Part shown: positions 15,241 to 23,537 of the stretch, piece by piece
How positions within the stretch are numbered: the stretch's first letter is position 1
How the letters are laid out: every line of letters starts with the position of its first letter
Assembly (NCBI GenBank): GCA_036491125.1
Contig: DASXCO010000119.1
Location: 1 to 40,601, forward strand
Length of the DNA stretch: 40,601 nucleotides
Direction: 5' to 3'
From: Acidimicrobiales bacterium
Lineage (GTDB): Bacteria > Actinomycetota > Acidimicrobiia > Acidimicrobiales > AC-9
Program-made: the position numbers and the translations under genes
Notes under the pieces: model-generated
Seen by the model: only the letters and a program-made list of their open reading frames with translations
What the model was told of the DNA's origin: nothing
Databases searched by the model: none

Positions 15241-15367
15241 TCCCGCACGGAGGCGGTGCGCGCTCTACGCGGCGCGACGGACAACCACCAGTTCGGGAGG
15301 CGGAGACGGTAGTGTGGCTGGCTGACGACGGCTGTTGGCTCGTCAAATGGCCGAGGGGGGGATCTCC

Positions 15368-16453
15368 GTGCCGGACCGAAGATGGCCAGTGGGTGCAGGG
15401 CGGTCATCCGTCTCCCGGCGGGAATTCATGATGGGCGCTGCCCTGGGCATGGCGGCGGTCGTGCTCCCCGCTCCGGTGAGGGATTATCTCGAAAAGCAGC
15501 ACATGCCGCTGCCCACTGCCGGGGGAATCGCTCCCGATACCTACACGACCTTCGAGGGCACCGTCGCGGAGGTATTGCCCGGTCACATCGACTTGTCGGT
15601 CGCCGACAGAGTCCATCGGCTGACCGCCACCCGGGCCTCGACGTTCTGGCGCGGCGGCGACGTGGCGATGGACGAGATCCGGACGGGCGACGCACTGCTC
15701 ATCAGGCTGGCGCCGGACTGGACCATCGGGCGGGGCTGGGCCAACCTCACGCGCGCGCACGGCACGGTGAGCCAGGCCACGGGGTCGGGCTATGTGATCA
15801 AGGCCGGAGACGTGCACGACGCTGCGCCAAGAGACGTCGTTATCGGGGTGGGCGACACCACCCGGTACGGCAGCGGTGACCACATGTCGGGACAGTTGCA
15901 CGGCAGCCGCCCGGCGATGGTGCCGGGTACCCATGTCGATGTCATCGGCCTTCGCACCGGGCAGCGCATCATGGCGAGCACCCTGCTGTACAGCGATCCC
16001 CGGCTGGCCGCCGTCCAGGCCGCGGCTCCATCAGCGGCGCCGGCTGCTCAGGGTGATCCGAGCTTCAAGGGCTACGCCACCTGGTTCGACTGTCCGAACG
16101 GCGCCGGTCGTTGCGGCACCTGCAACACCTCGAAGAACAACCAGGCGGCGTGGCCCGCCCTGGATGCCGGCTGCGGGTTCTGTGGCAGCACCTGCTGTAG
16201 CTGCTCCTCGGGCTGCAAGAACCAGACGTTCCTGTCCTGCGGCTCCTCGTTCACGATCACGCCGTGTGGTCAGGGCGAGTCGACCCTCCAGGTCTCCGAC
16301 TGCGGTCCGGCGCAGAACGTCGGCCTCTGTGGCAACACCTGCAGCATCCCCGGTTGCTCGGGCACTGGTGTGGTGGTGGACCTCACCAAGCCCACCTTCG
16401 CCCGCTTCTACCCACCCACGCAGGGATGCTTCCCGACGACCGTGGGCGCCTGA
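15368..16453 (+). CDS. Tat-exported Cys-rich RlpA/expansin-like protein
   Basis: A 361-aa exported protein. The twin-arginine signal SRREFMMGAALGMAAVVLP is at about residues 16-34. A central domain (about 55-215) has beta-rich repeats such as FEGTVAEVLPGHIDLSVADR and is not recognised. The C-terminal ~130 residues contain 16 cysteines, starting at ATWFDCPNGAGRCGTC, with a double-psi-barrel-like VSDCGP and VVVDLTKPTFARF as in RlpA/expansin folds. Eight disulfides are possible. GTG 15368 is chosen because GAGGGGGG lies 7 nt upstream; ATG 15347 and TTG 15335 are in frame. Next to it is a MauE-like gene, whose family supports disulfide formation in a Cys-rich exported enzyme subunit. Function is not known. 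Confidence 0.8.
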   Translation: MPDRRWPVGAGRSSVSRREFMMGAALGMAAVVLPAPVRDYLEKQHMPLPTAGGIAPDTYTTFEGTVAEVLPGHIDLSVADRVHRLTATRASTFWRGGDVAMDEIRTGDALLIRLAPDWTIGRGWANLTRAHGTVSQATGSGYVIKAGDVHDAAPRDVVIGVGDTTRYGSGDHMSGQLHGSRPAMVPGTHVDVIGLRTGQRIMASTLLYSDPRLAAVQAAAPSAAPAAQGDPSFKGYATWFDCPNGAGRCGTCNTSKNNQAAWPALDAGCGFCGSTCCSCSSGCKNQTFLSCGSSFTITPCGQGESTLQVSDCGPAQNVGLCGNTCSIPGCSGTGVVVDLTKPTFARFYPPTQGCFPTTVGA

Positions 16454-16472
16454 GCGGGCCGGGAGGCGGGCG

Positions 16473-17339
16473 ATGACAACGGCGGGGTCGCTGGCCAGCG
16501 TCCAAGGACTGGTCATCGGGCTCGTCCTGGTGGTGGCCGGACTGGCCAAGCTTCCCGCCGGGGCCCTGAGGGAGCTGGTTCGGTCGTCGGCCCTGACCAC
16601 CTTGGCCGGGTCCGCGCATCGATCGAGACGGGCCTGGAGGGTGGTCACCCTGACGGAGCTCGGTGTAGGCGGGTGCATGCTCGCCCTGCCCGGCCGGCGG
16701 TGGCCGATCGCCGCCGCCGCCGTGCTCCTCGGCGCCGGATTGGTCTACATCGCCGTTGGTCATCGGGCTCGTCCGGGGTCACCCTGCGGCTGCTTTGGAC
16801 GGCTCAGCAGCGCGGCGCCGTGGTGGCAGTCATTGCTGCGGACCGGCCTGCTCCTCGGCTGTTGCCTGCTGGCCCTGGTGAGCGGCGGCGGGTGGACCAC
16901 GGCGGGCGCGGGACCGGGAGTCTGGGCGCTCGTGGCCGTCGAGCTGATCGCGCTGGTGGTCGTGTCCCCCGAGCGTCAGGGGTTGGCGCGCGCCGCAGTC
17001 GGGTGGATCCGGCGCTCGCAGTGGACCATCGAGCGGTGGCGGATCGGCGAGGACTGCGCCAAGGCCGAGGGACCCCCCTCCCGGGAGACGCGGTGGCTGC
17101 CGCAGACCGCGCTCTGGCGCCGCGTCTCGGGCTACGTGCGCGCCGACGAGGCGTCCGAGATCTGGCGGGAGGGGTGTTGGGAGTTCGCCACCTTCCCGGG
17201 CCGCTACGGCGGGGCGCAGGCGACCGTGGTGTTCGGCATCCCGCTCGACCCGTTCATCCGCACGCGGACCGTCGCCGTCGTGGACGAGCGCGAGGGGTCG
17301 GTGCTCCTCCGCGAGGAGATGCGGAGTCGCGAGCGATGA
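16473..17339 (+). CDS. MauE/DoxX-like redox membrane protein with C-terminal extension
   Basis: A 288-aa protein. The first ~175 residues form a four-to-five-helix membrane domain of the MauE type: GLVIGLVLVVAGLAKLPAG, then VTLTELGVGGCMLAL, and the diagnostic SPCGCFGRL with Cys105 and Cys107. MauE is needed for maturation of the disulfide-rich methylamine dehydrogenase small subunit; related DoxX/MauE proteins support disulfide or redox chemistry at the membrane. About 115 cytoplasm-facing residues follow (RWLPQTALWRRVSGYVRADE), with no family I know. GGGAGG precedes the ATG by 6 nt. It lies 19 nt after the Cys-rich exported protein, its probable client, and overlaps the GNAT gene by 4 nt. 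Confidence 0.82.
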   Translation: MTTAGSLASVQGLVIGLVLVVAGLAKLPAGALRELVRSSALTTLAGSAHRSRRAWRVVTLTELGVGGCMLALPGRRWPIAAAAVLLGAGLVYIAVGHRARPGSPCGCFGRLSSAAPWWQSLLRTGLLLGCCLLALVSGGGWTTAGAGPGVWALVAVELIALVVVSPERQGLARAAVGWIRRSQWTIERWRIGEDCAKAEGPPSRETRWLPQTALWRRVSGYVRADEASEIWREGCWEFATFPGRYGGAQATVVFGIPLDPFIRTRTVAVVDEREGSVLLREEMRSRER

Positions 17340-18025
17340 CGCGGGATGTGGACGAGCGCTTCGTCGGCTCCGCGGCGGGAAATCGACCGCACGCCGCGGC
17401 CGACGGCTCGGGGGAGCGCCGCGCCGCCGACGTCATGCCCGAGCCGCCTCCCATGGCGGGCAGGCGGGTGATGTTGCGGCCGGTCTACCCAGAGGACTAC
17501 GGCTTCCTCTACAGCATGGCTGTGTCCCCCGAGATCGGTTTCCGCTGGCGCTACCGAGGCGCCGTGCCCGCCTACGACGTGTTCCTCCGCGAGCTGTGGG
17601 CGGGCATCCTCGTGCAGTTCATGGTCTGCGACGTGGCCACCGGGGAGCCGGTGGGCTTCGTGGTCGCCCACTCCGCCGACCTGAAGAGCGGCTTCGCCCA
17701 CGTGGCCGTGCTGATGAGCCCTCCCGCCATGGGGCGTGGGTGGGGTGTCGAGGCCGGAGCACTCTTCATCACCTATCTCTTCGCCACTTGGAGCTTCCGC
17801 AAGCTCTACGCCGAGTCTCTGGCATTCACGTGGGGCGCCGTGGCGAGCGGCGTCGAGCGGGTGTTCCGAGAGGAAGGATGCCTTCGGGACCACGAGTTCT
17901 ACCAGGGTCGGTACTGGGACCTGCACATCGCTGCGGTGTACCGGACGGACTGGGAACGCGGTGCCATCGCCAGGCTCCTGGCCCGCCGGGCGTCGGGCGG
18001 CTACGAGGGAGGCGACGACCGATGA
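17336..18025 (+). CDS. RimJ/RimL-type GNAT acyltransferase
   Basis: A 229-aa protein. The first ~40 residues are low complexity. The GNAT domain covers about 45-215: VMLRPVYPEDYGFLYSMAVS at its start, the acyl-CoA loop AMGRGWGVEAGALFITYLF near 135-153, and C-terminal VFREEGCLRDHEFYQGRYWD typical of the RimJ/RimL (Acetyltransf_3) group. It transfers an acyl group to an amine or hydroxyl. Overlaps of ATGA at both ends tie it to the MauE-like and carrier-protein genes. In this setting it could acylate the carrier-bound intermediate or use an acyl-carrier thioester as donor; both are inference. Confidence 0.85.
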   Translation: MTRDVDERFVGSAAGNRPHAAADGSGERRAADVMPEPPPMAGRRVMLRPVYPEDYGFLYSMAVSPEIGFRWRYRGAVPAYDVFLRELWAGILVQFMVCDVATGEPVGFVVAHSADLKSGFAHVAVLMSPPAMGRGWGVEAGALFITYLFATWSFRKLYAESLAFTWGAVASGVERVFREEGCLRDHEFYQGRYWDLHIAAVYRTDWERGAIARLLARRASGGYEGGDDR

Positions 18026-18282
18026 CGACGAGGGCAACCGAACAGGCCGTCGTCGAGCTCGAGTTCTACCGCCACCTGGCTGACGAGCTCGACTGGGACC
18101 GGACGCTCGGCAGCGAGACGTCCCTCCTGGCGGACCTCGGGCTCGACTCGCTGCGCACCCTGGAGATCCTGCTGGTCGTCGAGGAGCTCGGCGTGGAGCT
18201 GGCGGACGACGATGTCCCGGACTGGGAGACGCTGGGTGACGTCTACCAGACCTACCGCAGGGCGGCGTGCGGGCCCGGATAG
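18022..18282 (+). CDS. Acyl/peptidyl carrier protein
   Basis: An 86-aa free-standing carrier protein. LLADLGLDSLRTLEILLVVEE is read in two overlapping parts; Ser43 in GLDSL is the expected 4'-phosphopantetheine site, followed by the acidic helix VEELGVELADDD. Length and acidity fit ACP or PCP, and sequence alone does not decide between acyl and aminoacyl cargo. It starts inside the GNAT stop (ATGA). A P450 and an adenylate-forming ligase follow, so the ligase most likely loads it and the P450 acts on the tethered substrate. It is not the housekeeping fatty-acid ACP, which normally sits with fab genes. No phosphopantetheinyl transferase lies in the window. Confidence 0.9.
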   Translation: MTTRATEQAVVELEFYRHLADELDWDRTLGSETSLLADLGLDSLRTLEILLVVEELGVELADDDVPDWETLGDVYQTYRRAACGPG

Positions 18283-18310
18283 GTGCGGGACTCTTGAGTA
18301 ACAGCTCGCC

Positions 18311-19525
18311 GTGACGACGGCTCGATCGTCGACGAGCGAGCGCTCCTCGCGCGATTGGTTCCGCTTCGACGTCGTGACCGAGGACGACTACCACGGCGAG
18401 CTCGCCGATCGGCGGCGGCGAGACCCGGTCCAGCATCTCGCGTCGCTTCCTGACGGCCGCCCTGTCGGGATGTACGCCGTCTACCGGCACGACGACGTCG
18501 CCCGGGTGCTGCGGGACCAGGCCATGTTCACCCTCGACGTGGTGCGCGATCGGTACGGTGCCGTGCTCGGCCGGCAGACGATGATCAGCCTCGACTCCGA
18601 GGCACGTCGGCCCTACCGCAGGCTGGTGGCGGGGATGCTCGGCCCCGGCCGGGTGCCCGGCCTGATGGCCAGGGCGGTCCTTCCCGTCCTCGACGAGCTG
18701 CTGGACGATCTGGCCGACCGCGACGCGGTCGACCTGGCGACGGCGGTCTGCGGCCGTCTACCGGTCGACTCCCTGGCGCGGATGATGGCGTTGCCGCCCG
18801 AGGTGGCGGGCTCGCTGGGCGAGCTGTCGGCCGCCATCGCCGGGTTCATGGACCGGCCCATCCCCGCCGTCCGGGCGGCACGCGCCCTGCGCGGCCTGCT
18901 GGGGGAGGCCATCGCCGACCGGCGTCGCCGTCCGGGCGCCGATCTCATCAGCGAGGTCGTGAACGCCGAGATCGACGGAGCGCCGCTGAACGACGGCGAA
19001 GTGGTCTCGCTGCTGACCCTGCTGGTCTGGGCGGGAACAGAGACGACCGGCCCTGCACTGAGCAACATTCTCTGCGCCTTGCTTCTTCATCCGGACCAAC
19101 TGAGCCGACTGCGGGCCGATCCCGGTCTTCTGTCCGTGGCGATCGAGGAAGGCCTGCGCTGGGAGGCACCCATGCAGTGGACCTGTCGGACGGTGGCCGC
19201 CGACACCGAGTTGCGCGGCTCGCCGCTCCCGGCGGGAGCGCTGGTGCTCGCCCACATCGGATCGGCCAATCGCGACGGTGCTCGCTACACGGAGCCCGGG
19301 CAGTTCGACCTCGGCCGGTCGCCGACGGACCACTTCGCCTTCGGTCACGGGCCCCACCACTGCGTCGGCAGCCATCTCGGTCGGGCCGTGCTTCGTGCCG
19401 CGGTGTCGGCGCTCCTCGCTCGCTATCCGGACATGGCGCTGGCGGGCAATCCCCCCGTGATGACCGGCCAGGTCGTGCGCTCGCCGAGCCAGCTGCGGGT
19501 CCGGCTCGGCCGGCGAGACGGATGA
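18311..19525 (+). CDS. Cytochrome P450
   Basis: A 404-aa soluble bacterial P450. The oxygen-binding I-helix motif AGTETT is at 241-246 with Glu244-Thr245 in the usual acid-alcohol position. The K-helix ExxR is Glu280-Gly-Leu-Arg283. The haem loop FAFGHGPHHCVGSHLGR places the proximal ligand at Cys351. It needs ferredoxin and a reductase, neither of which is encoded here. Its place between a carrier-protein gene (28 nt upstream) and an adenylate-forming ligase (4-bp ATGA overlap) recalls P450s that hydroxylate carrier-bound acyl or aminoacyl groups, such as BioI or NovI. GTG 18311 is the start; no strong ribosome-binding site is seen. Confidence 0.95.
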   Translation: MTTARSSTSERSSRDWFRFDVVTEDDYHGELADRRRRDPVQHLASLPDGRPVGMYAVYRHDDVARVLRDQAMFTLDVVRDRYGAVLGRQTMISLDSEARRPYRRLVAGMLGPGRVPGLMARAVLPVLDELLDDLADRDAVDLATAVCGRLPVDSLARMMALPPEVAGSLGELSAAIAGFMDRPIPAVRAARALRGLLGEAIADRRRRPGADLISEVVNAEIDGAPLNDGEVVSLLTLLVWAGTETTGPALSNILCALLLHPDQLSRLRADPGLLSVAIEEGLRWEAPMQWTCRTVAADTELRGSPLPAGALVLAHIGSANRDGARYTEPGQFDLGRSPTDHFAFGHGPHHCVGSHLGRAVLRAAVSALLARYPDMALAGNPPVMTGQVVRSPSQLRVRLGRRDG

Positions 19526-21189
19526 GCCCGATGAGCCCGATGAGCCCGATCAAGTCGACAGGGTCCCCTCTGCGGGCCGGGATGAACCTGACCCAGGCCC
19601 TCGACGCCGCCATCGACGTCAGCCCTGGTGGCGTCGCCCTGGTGTGCGGCGAGCAACGTCAGGACCTCCGGGAGATCCGCACGGGTGCCGACCGTCTGGC
19701 GCAGGCGCTCGCTGGCAGGGGTGTCCGGGCAGGAGACCGGGTTGCCCTGCTGGTGCCGAACGGTGCCGCGTCCGTGCAGACGGTCTTCGGGGTCTGGCGT
19801 CTGGGCGCGGTGGTTGTCCACCTGGACCTGCGGTCGACGCCCGGCGAGCTCGCCGAGATGGTGGCTACCGCCGGGGTCGAAACCGTCGTGGTCGACGGCG
19901 ACCAGCGGGCGGCGGCGACAGAACGATCGCTGGAGTCGGTGGCCGTGGCGCTGGTCGGCCGCGACCGGACGCTCGCCGTCGGGGAGGCCGGGTTCTCGGG
20001 ATGGGCGGGAGACGAGCTGCCCGAGCCGGCAACAGCCGGCGCCGGTGACCTGGCGGTGGCCTTCTGCACGTCGGGGACGACCGGGCGCCCGAAGCTGGTC
20101 GGTCACACCCACCGAACCGTCATCGCCTCGACCATGGCCCTGCATCGACTGCACGCCAGCTTCTTCGACGGGACTGCCGGCGAGCGCGCCCGCCGGGTCG
20201 CCACGATCCTGCGCCGGCACGGCCGCCGGGCCTTCCGGGCCCGAGGCCAGCAGATGTGGATGACACCGATCGCCTTCAGCTCGGTGTCCGGTCATCAGGT
20301 CGTCCTGGGCGCGCTCCTCGGCGGGCACCGCCTGGTGACGATGCGCTCGTTCCACCCCAGGGTGGCGCTGGAGCTGGTGCAGGGCGAGCGGGTCAACATC
20401 CTGGCGGCCACGCCATCCATGGCCGAGCTGATGCTGGCCGTGCGGTCCATCGGGTCCCTCGACCCGTCCTCGCTGCTGGTCGTGGGCCTCGGCGGTGGTC
20501 CGGTCTCGCCGCAACTCGCGCAGCGGGTGCGAGAGCGGTTCGGGTGCGGCGTCGGAATCGGCTACGGCTCGACCGAGCTCGGTGGGGGTGTGCTGGTGAG
20601 CAGGCTGGAGGACCCGGTCGCAGTGCAGACGGGCACGGTCGGGCGGCCCTTTCCAGGCTCCCAGGTCGAGGTCGTCGGAGACGACGGTGTTCGCGTGGCC
20701 GACGGCGACATCGGCGAGCTGCGCTGCAAGGTGCCGAGCGCCATGTCCGGCTACCTCGGCCCGGCGCCCGCCAGCGCGTCCACCGAACAGGGCGACGAGG
20801 AGCGGTGGTTCTGCACCGGTGATCTGGCCACCATGGACCGCCTGGGCAACGTGCGGATCGTCGGCCGCAAGATCGACATGATCGTCCGCGGCAGCCAGAA
20901 CGTCTACCCCGACGATGTCGAGCGCGTGCTCGCACGTCTGCCGGCGATCGAACAGAGCGCCGTCGTTGGCGTTCCCGATGGCCCGTCGGGCGAGCAGGTA
21001 TGGGCCTTCGTCACCCCCGCTGCGGGATCGACGTGCACGACGGGGGAGGTCTTCGCCCACTGTCGGGAGCACCTGGCCGCGTACAAGGTGCCCGACCACA
21101 TCTGCATCCGGCCCATGCTCCCGATGACCGCCGACGGCAAGGTGCAGAAGTTCCTGCTGGCCGAGGAGGCGCTGGGCACCAGGGGCTAG
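19522..21189 (+). CDS. Adenylate-forming (ANL) acyl/aminoacyl ligase
   Basis: A 555-aa AMP-binding enzyme. Core motifs: FCTSGTTGRPKLVGHTH (ATP P-loop, about residues 183-199), YGSTELGG, FCTGDLATMDRLG, VRIVGRKIDMIVRGSQNVYP (hinge), and the catalytic Lys540 in DGKVQKF near the end. It activates a carboxylate as AMP ester and transfers it to CoA or, given the neighbouring ACP, probably to the carrier. The overall pattern is nearer fatty-acyl ligases than modular NRPS adenylation domains. The N-terminus begins with three in-frame copies of ATGAGCCCG (MSPMSPMSP), giving three possible starts; the first overlaps the P450 stop. It is the last gene of the rightward operon. Confidence 0.92.
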   Translation: MSPMSPMSPIKSTGSPLRAGMNLTQALDAAIDVSPGGVALVCGEQRQDLREIRTGADRLAQALAGRGVRAGDRVALLVPNGAASVQTVFGVWRLGAVVVHLDLRSTPGELAEMVATAGVETVVVDGDQRAAATERSLESVAVALVGRDRTLAVGEAGFSGWAGDELPEPATAGAGDLAVAFCTSGTTGRPKLVGHTHRTVIASTMALHRLHASFFDGTAGERARRVATILRRHGRRAFRARGQQMWMTPIAFSSVSGHQVVLGALLGGHRLVTMRSFHPRVALELVQGERVNILAATPSMAELMLAVRSIGSLDPSSLLVVGLGGGPVSPQLAQRVRERFGCGVGIGYGSTELGGGVLVSRLEDPVAVQTGTVGRPFPGSQVEVVGDDGVRVADGDIGELRCKVPSAMSGYLGPAPASASTEQGDEERWFCTGDLATMDRLGNVRIVGRKIDMIVRGSQNVYPDDVERVLARLPAIEQSAVVGVPDGPSGEQVWAFVTPAAGSTCTTGEVFAHCREHLAAYKVPDHICIRPMLPMTADGKVQKFLLAEEALGTRG

Positions 21190-21226
21190 TGCAGGCCGCG
21201 TCGCGCTTGCCCGGCATGACGGCGAT

Positions 21227-22579
21227 CTATTTCGTGGCGACGTCTGCCGGGGGGCGGTGGCCGTCGGCCGGTCCGGCGGAGAGCCCGGACGAGATCAGCG
21301 CTTCGGTCACGAACCGGTTGACGCTTCCGACCCACCAGAAGCCGACGTGGCCCCCGGGATACCAGGCCACGCTGGGCCGGTCCCAGTGTTCCCACAGGCG
21401 CAGCGCCTGGCCTGAGGTGGACATGCGGTCACCCAGCCCGGCGAAGACGTACCGTCGCTCGCGCGGCAGCTTCGGCGTGAGCACGAGCGGCGAGACCACG
21501 CTCTGTACCGCGGTCGCGTCGGGTCCCAGGGCGCCGTGCTCGAGCGCCCGCCTGCGCACTGCGATCGGGCTGTGGCGGTGGTAGAGGTCGAGGATGTCAG
21601 TGGCCGGGATGCCCGCGATGGCACAGGCCAGGCCGTCCTCCAGCGCCGCCACGAGGGATGCCACGTAGCCGCCGAGCGACAGGCCCCAGAGGCCGACCGG
21701 TGCGTCGCCGCCGACGACCCTGGCCCAGCCGATCAGCGACCGGACGTCCCACGCCGACTGGGCCAGGGCATGGACGGTGTCCACCAGGTCGATCGACATG
21801 AAGCCGTCGCCGCTGGCGATCCCTGTGTCCTGCCGCGGGCCGTGCAGGGGGAGCACCGGCACCACCACGTTCAACCCGAGCTCGCCGTGCAGTCGTCGGG
21901 CTCGGAAGGCCCGCAGGTCGACGAAGGGGGCGCCCGTGCCGAACCCGTGCACGCAGACCACCCACGGGCGACCCGCGTGAGGCTGGCGCAGCACCCAGGC
22001 GTGGGCCGTGCGGTTGGCGTCCTTCTCGAGCCAGCGCCCTCGACCGGGTTCGCCCTGATGGGGTTCGTACCCGCTCTGAAAGCTCAGGTGCTCGTATGGC
22101 TGGCCGAGCACCCGCTCGCCGCGCGTCGACCACCCTTCTGGCGGGGCCGGCGCTCGGTGGTAGGTCTCGGGGTTGTCGAGCCATCCCCGCTCCCGGTAGA
22201 GCTCGAAGGCCTGCGCCACCTCGATGCCGGCGCGCTCGTAGTCCGCCCGGCGAGGCAGGAGCCGGGGGTTCTTCATGCTGGAGATGAGCAGCTCGTCCAG
22301 CAGGACCTGGACGGCGAGGCCGAGCGACGGTCGAGCGGGCACCGCATCGGGGTCCTCGACGGACTCGCGGCTGCGGGCCCAGGTACGGGCCATGAAGGCG
22401 GCAGTCCGGGGACCGGCCTGGGCGACCCCGACCGTGCGAGGGTCGGTGAAGAAGCGCCGAGCGGCCCGGTAGGCGGCTACGGGCGGCGACGCGGCCGCGG
22501 GCGGCGACGTGGCCGACTCATCCTCGACGGTCACATGTGCGTCGCACATTTGCTCGTCCCCAACGCTCACACCCGCCAC
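21227..22579 (-). CDS. Alpha/beta hydrolase with long N-terminal region
   Basis: A 450-aa protein. The first ~185 residues are helical, with no clear domain. The hydrolase domain has the oxyanion strand-turn VVCVHGFGTG near residues 205-214, the nucleophile elbow GLSLGG with Ser at about 301, the acid in FAGLGDRM near 382, and the histidine in PGGHVGF near 411. All three catalytic positions are therefore present. The substrate is unknown. It starts with GTG 22579, or GTG 22570, which lies 7 nt after a TACGGT box. It is 12 nt downstream of the glycosyltransferase and ends 37 nt from the convergent ANL ligase. It might release or hydrolyse an ester or thioester product, but nothing shows it. 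Confidence 0.87.
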   Translation of the reverse strand: MAGVSVGDEQMCDAHVTVEDESATSPPAAASPPVAAYRAARRFFTDPRTVGVAQAGPRTAAFMARTWARSRESVEDPDAVPARPSLGLAVQVLLDELLISSMKNPRLLPRRADYERAGIEVAQAFELYRERGWLDNPETYHRAPAPPEGWSTRGERVLGQPYEHLSFQSGYEPHQGEPGRGRWLEKDANRTAHAWVLRQPHAGRPWVVCVHGFGTGAPFVDLRAFRARRLHGELGLNVVVPVLPLHGPRQDTGIASGDGFMSIDLVDTVHALAQSAWDVRSLIGWARVVGGDAPVGLWGLSLGGYVASLVAALEDGLACAIAGIPATDILDLYHRHSPIAVRRRALEHGALGPDATAVQSVVSPLVLTPKLPRERRYVFAGLGDRMSTSGQALRLWEHWDRPSVAWYPGGHVGFWWVGSVNRFVTEALISSGLSAGPADGHRPPADVATK

Positions 22580-22591
22580 CGTATCTGACTC

Positions 22592-23509
22592 TCATGTCAG
22601 GGACGCTGGCGGCGGGCCGAAGTGGCCGCGCACGAAGTCGAGGATCGCCCGTCCTTCGACCCGCCGGTGGGCGTCGCCAGCCTCAGCCCGCCTGCGACAC
22701 GACCGGGCCGCCAGGGTGAGTAGGGCGAACGTGCACCGGATGGCGGCCGGATAGGAACCGAAGTGCTCGCGGACGAGAAGGAGCGTGTTGCGGAGCTTCA
22801 GGTAGCGGACGACCTCGCTGTTGCCGTGCCCGGGGTTGTCGACCACGGCTCCCCAGATGATGCCCACCTTCCAGCCGGCGCGCGTCGCGCGCACCCCCAG
22901 GTCGGCTTCCTCGCAGTAGGCGAAGTAGCGCTCGTCGAACAGGCCGATCTCGGTGAGGGCCGCCCGCCTGGCCACGAGGAGGGTGCCGTGGGGGAAGTCG
23001 GCGTCCTCCCAGCCCTCGCCGGCACGGCCGGGCGACGCATAGGCGCCGATGTACCGGTCGATGACGGGCTTGGAGTCGTACGCCCGGCCGAACTCGGCGC
23101 TGACCAGACCTGCATCGGGACGGGACGACGCGGCCCCTAACATGCGGGACAGACAGCCCGGCTGGGGCAGGGCGTCGTGCGGCACCACCGCGACCCACTC
23201 GCCCTCGCCGCGCTCCAGCCACCGCCGGAGGCCGACGTTGGCCGCGGGCCCGAACCCCGTGTTGCGCCCGAGCGTCACCACCTCCACGGTGGAAAGCCGC
23301 CGGGCCAGGGCCTGGAGCGCCGACTGTCCCGCCGCGGCGGAGCCGTTGTCCACGACTGTCACGTGCACCGGTAGCCCCTGACGATGCAGGGCCAGCACCG
23401 TCCGGACACATGCCGCGGGCTGGTCGCGGTGCACCACGACGACCTCGAGGGGGACATCCCGCCTCTCGGGGCCCCACGGTGGAGCGACGGGCAGCGCCCC
23501 GATCACCAC
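22592..23509 (-). CDS. Family 2 glycosyltransferase
   Basis: A 305-aa GT-A fold transferase. VVVVHRDQPAACVRTVLAL starts the Rossmann-like half; VTVVDNGSAA and LGRNTGFGPAANVGL are the nucleotide-sugar binding elements usual in rhamnosyl-type (WbbL-like) GT2 enzymes. The acceptor half has HGTLLVARRAALTEIGLFDE followed by EEADLGVRATRAGW, the ED-type catalytic acid region. No transmembrane helix is evident, although the C-terminus is basic. It probably transfers a sugar such as rhamnose to a cell-envelope or natural-product acceptor. It lies 28 nt after the RsbW-like gene and 12 nt before the hydrolase, hence in one leftward transcript. Confidence 0.9.
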   Translation of the reverse strand: MVIGALPVAPPWGPERRDVPLEVVVVHRDQPAACVRTVLALHRQGLPVHVTVVDNGSAAAGQSALQALARRLSTVEVVTLGRNTGFGPAANVGLRRWLERGEGEWVAVVPHDALPQPGCLSRMLGAASSRPDAGLVSAEFGRAYDSKPVIDRYIGAYASPGRAGEGWEDADFPHGTLLVARRAALTEIGLFDERYFAYCEEADLGVRATRAGWKVGIIWGAVVDNPGHGNSEVVRYLKLRNTLLLVREHFGSYPAAIRCTFALLTLAARSCRRRAEAGDAHRRVEGRAILDFVRGHFGPPPASLT

Positions 23510-23537
23510 GTACGAACCGCTGGCTCTCGTCGTCGCC

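Noticed and set aside
15368-16453. Methylamine dehydrogenase small subunit
   Set aside because: Considered because of the MauE neighbour, Tat signal and many Cys, but the Cys spacing and DLTKPTFARF segment fit an RlpA/expansin-like fold, and no large subunit is present.
19423-21099. 558-codon minus-strand open frame
   Set aside because: Antisense of the ANL ligase, which has all core motifs.
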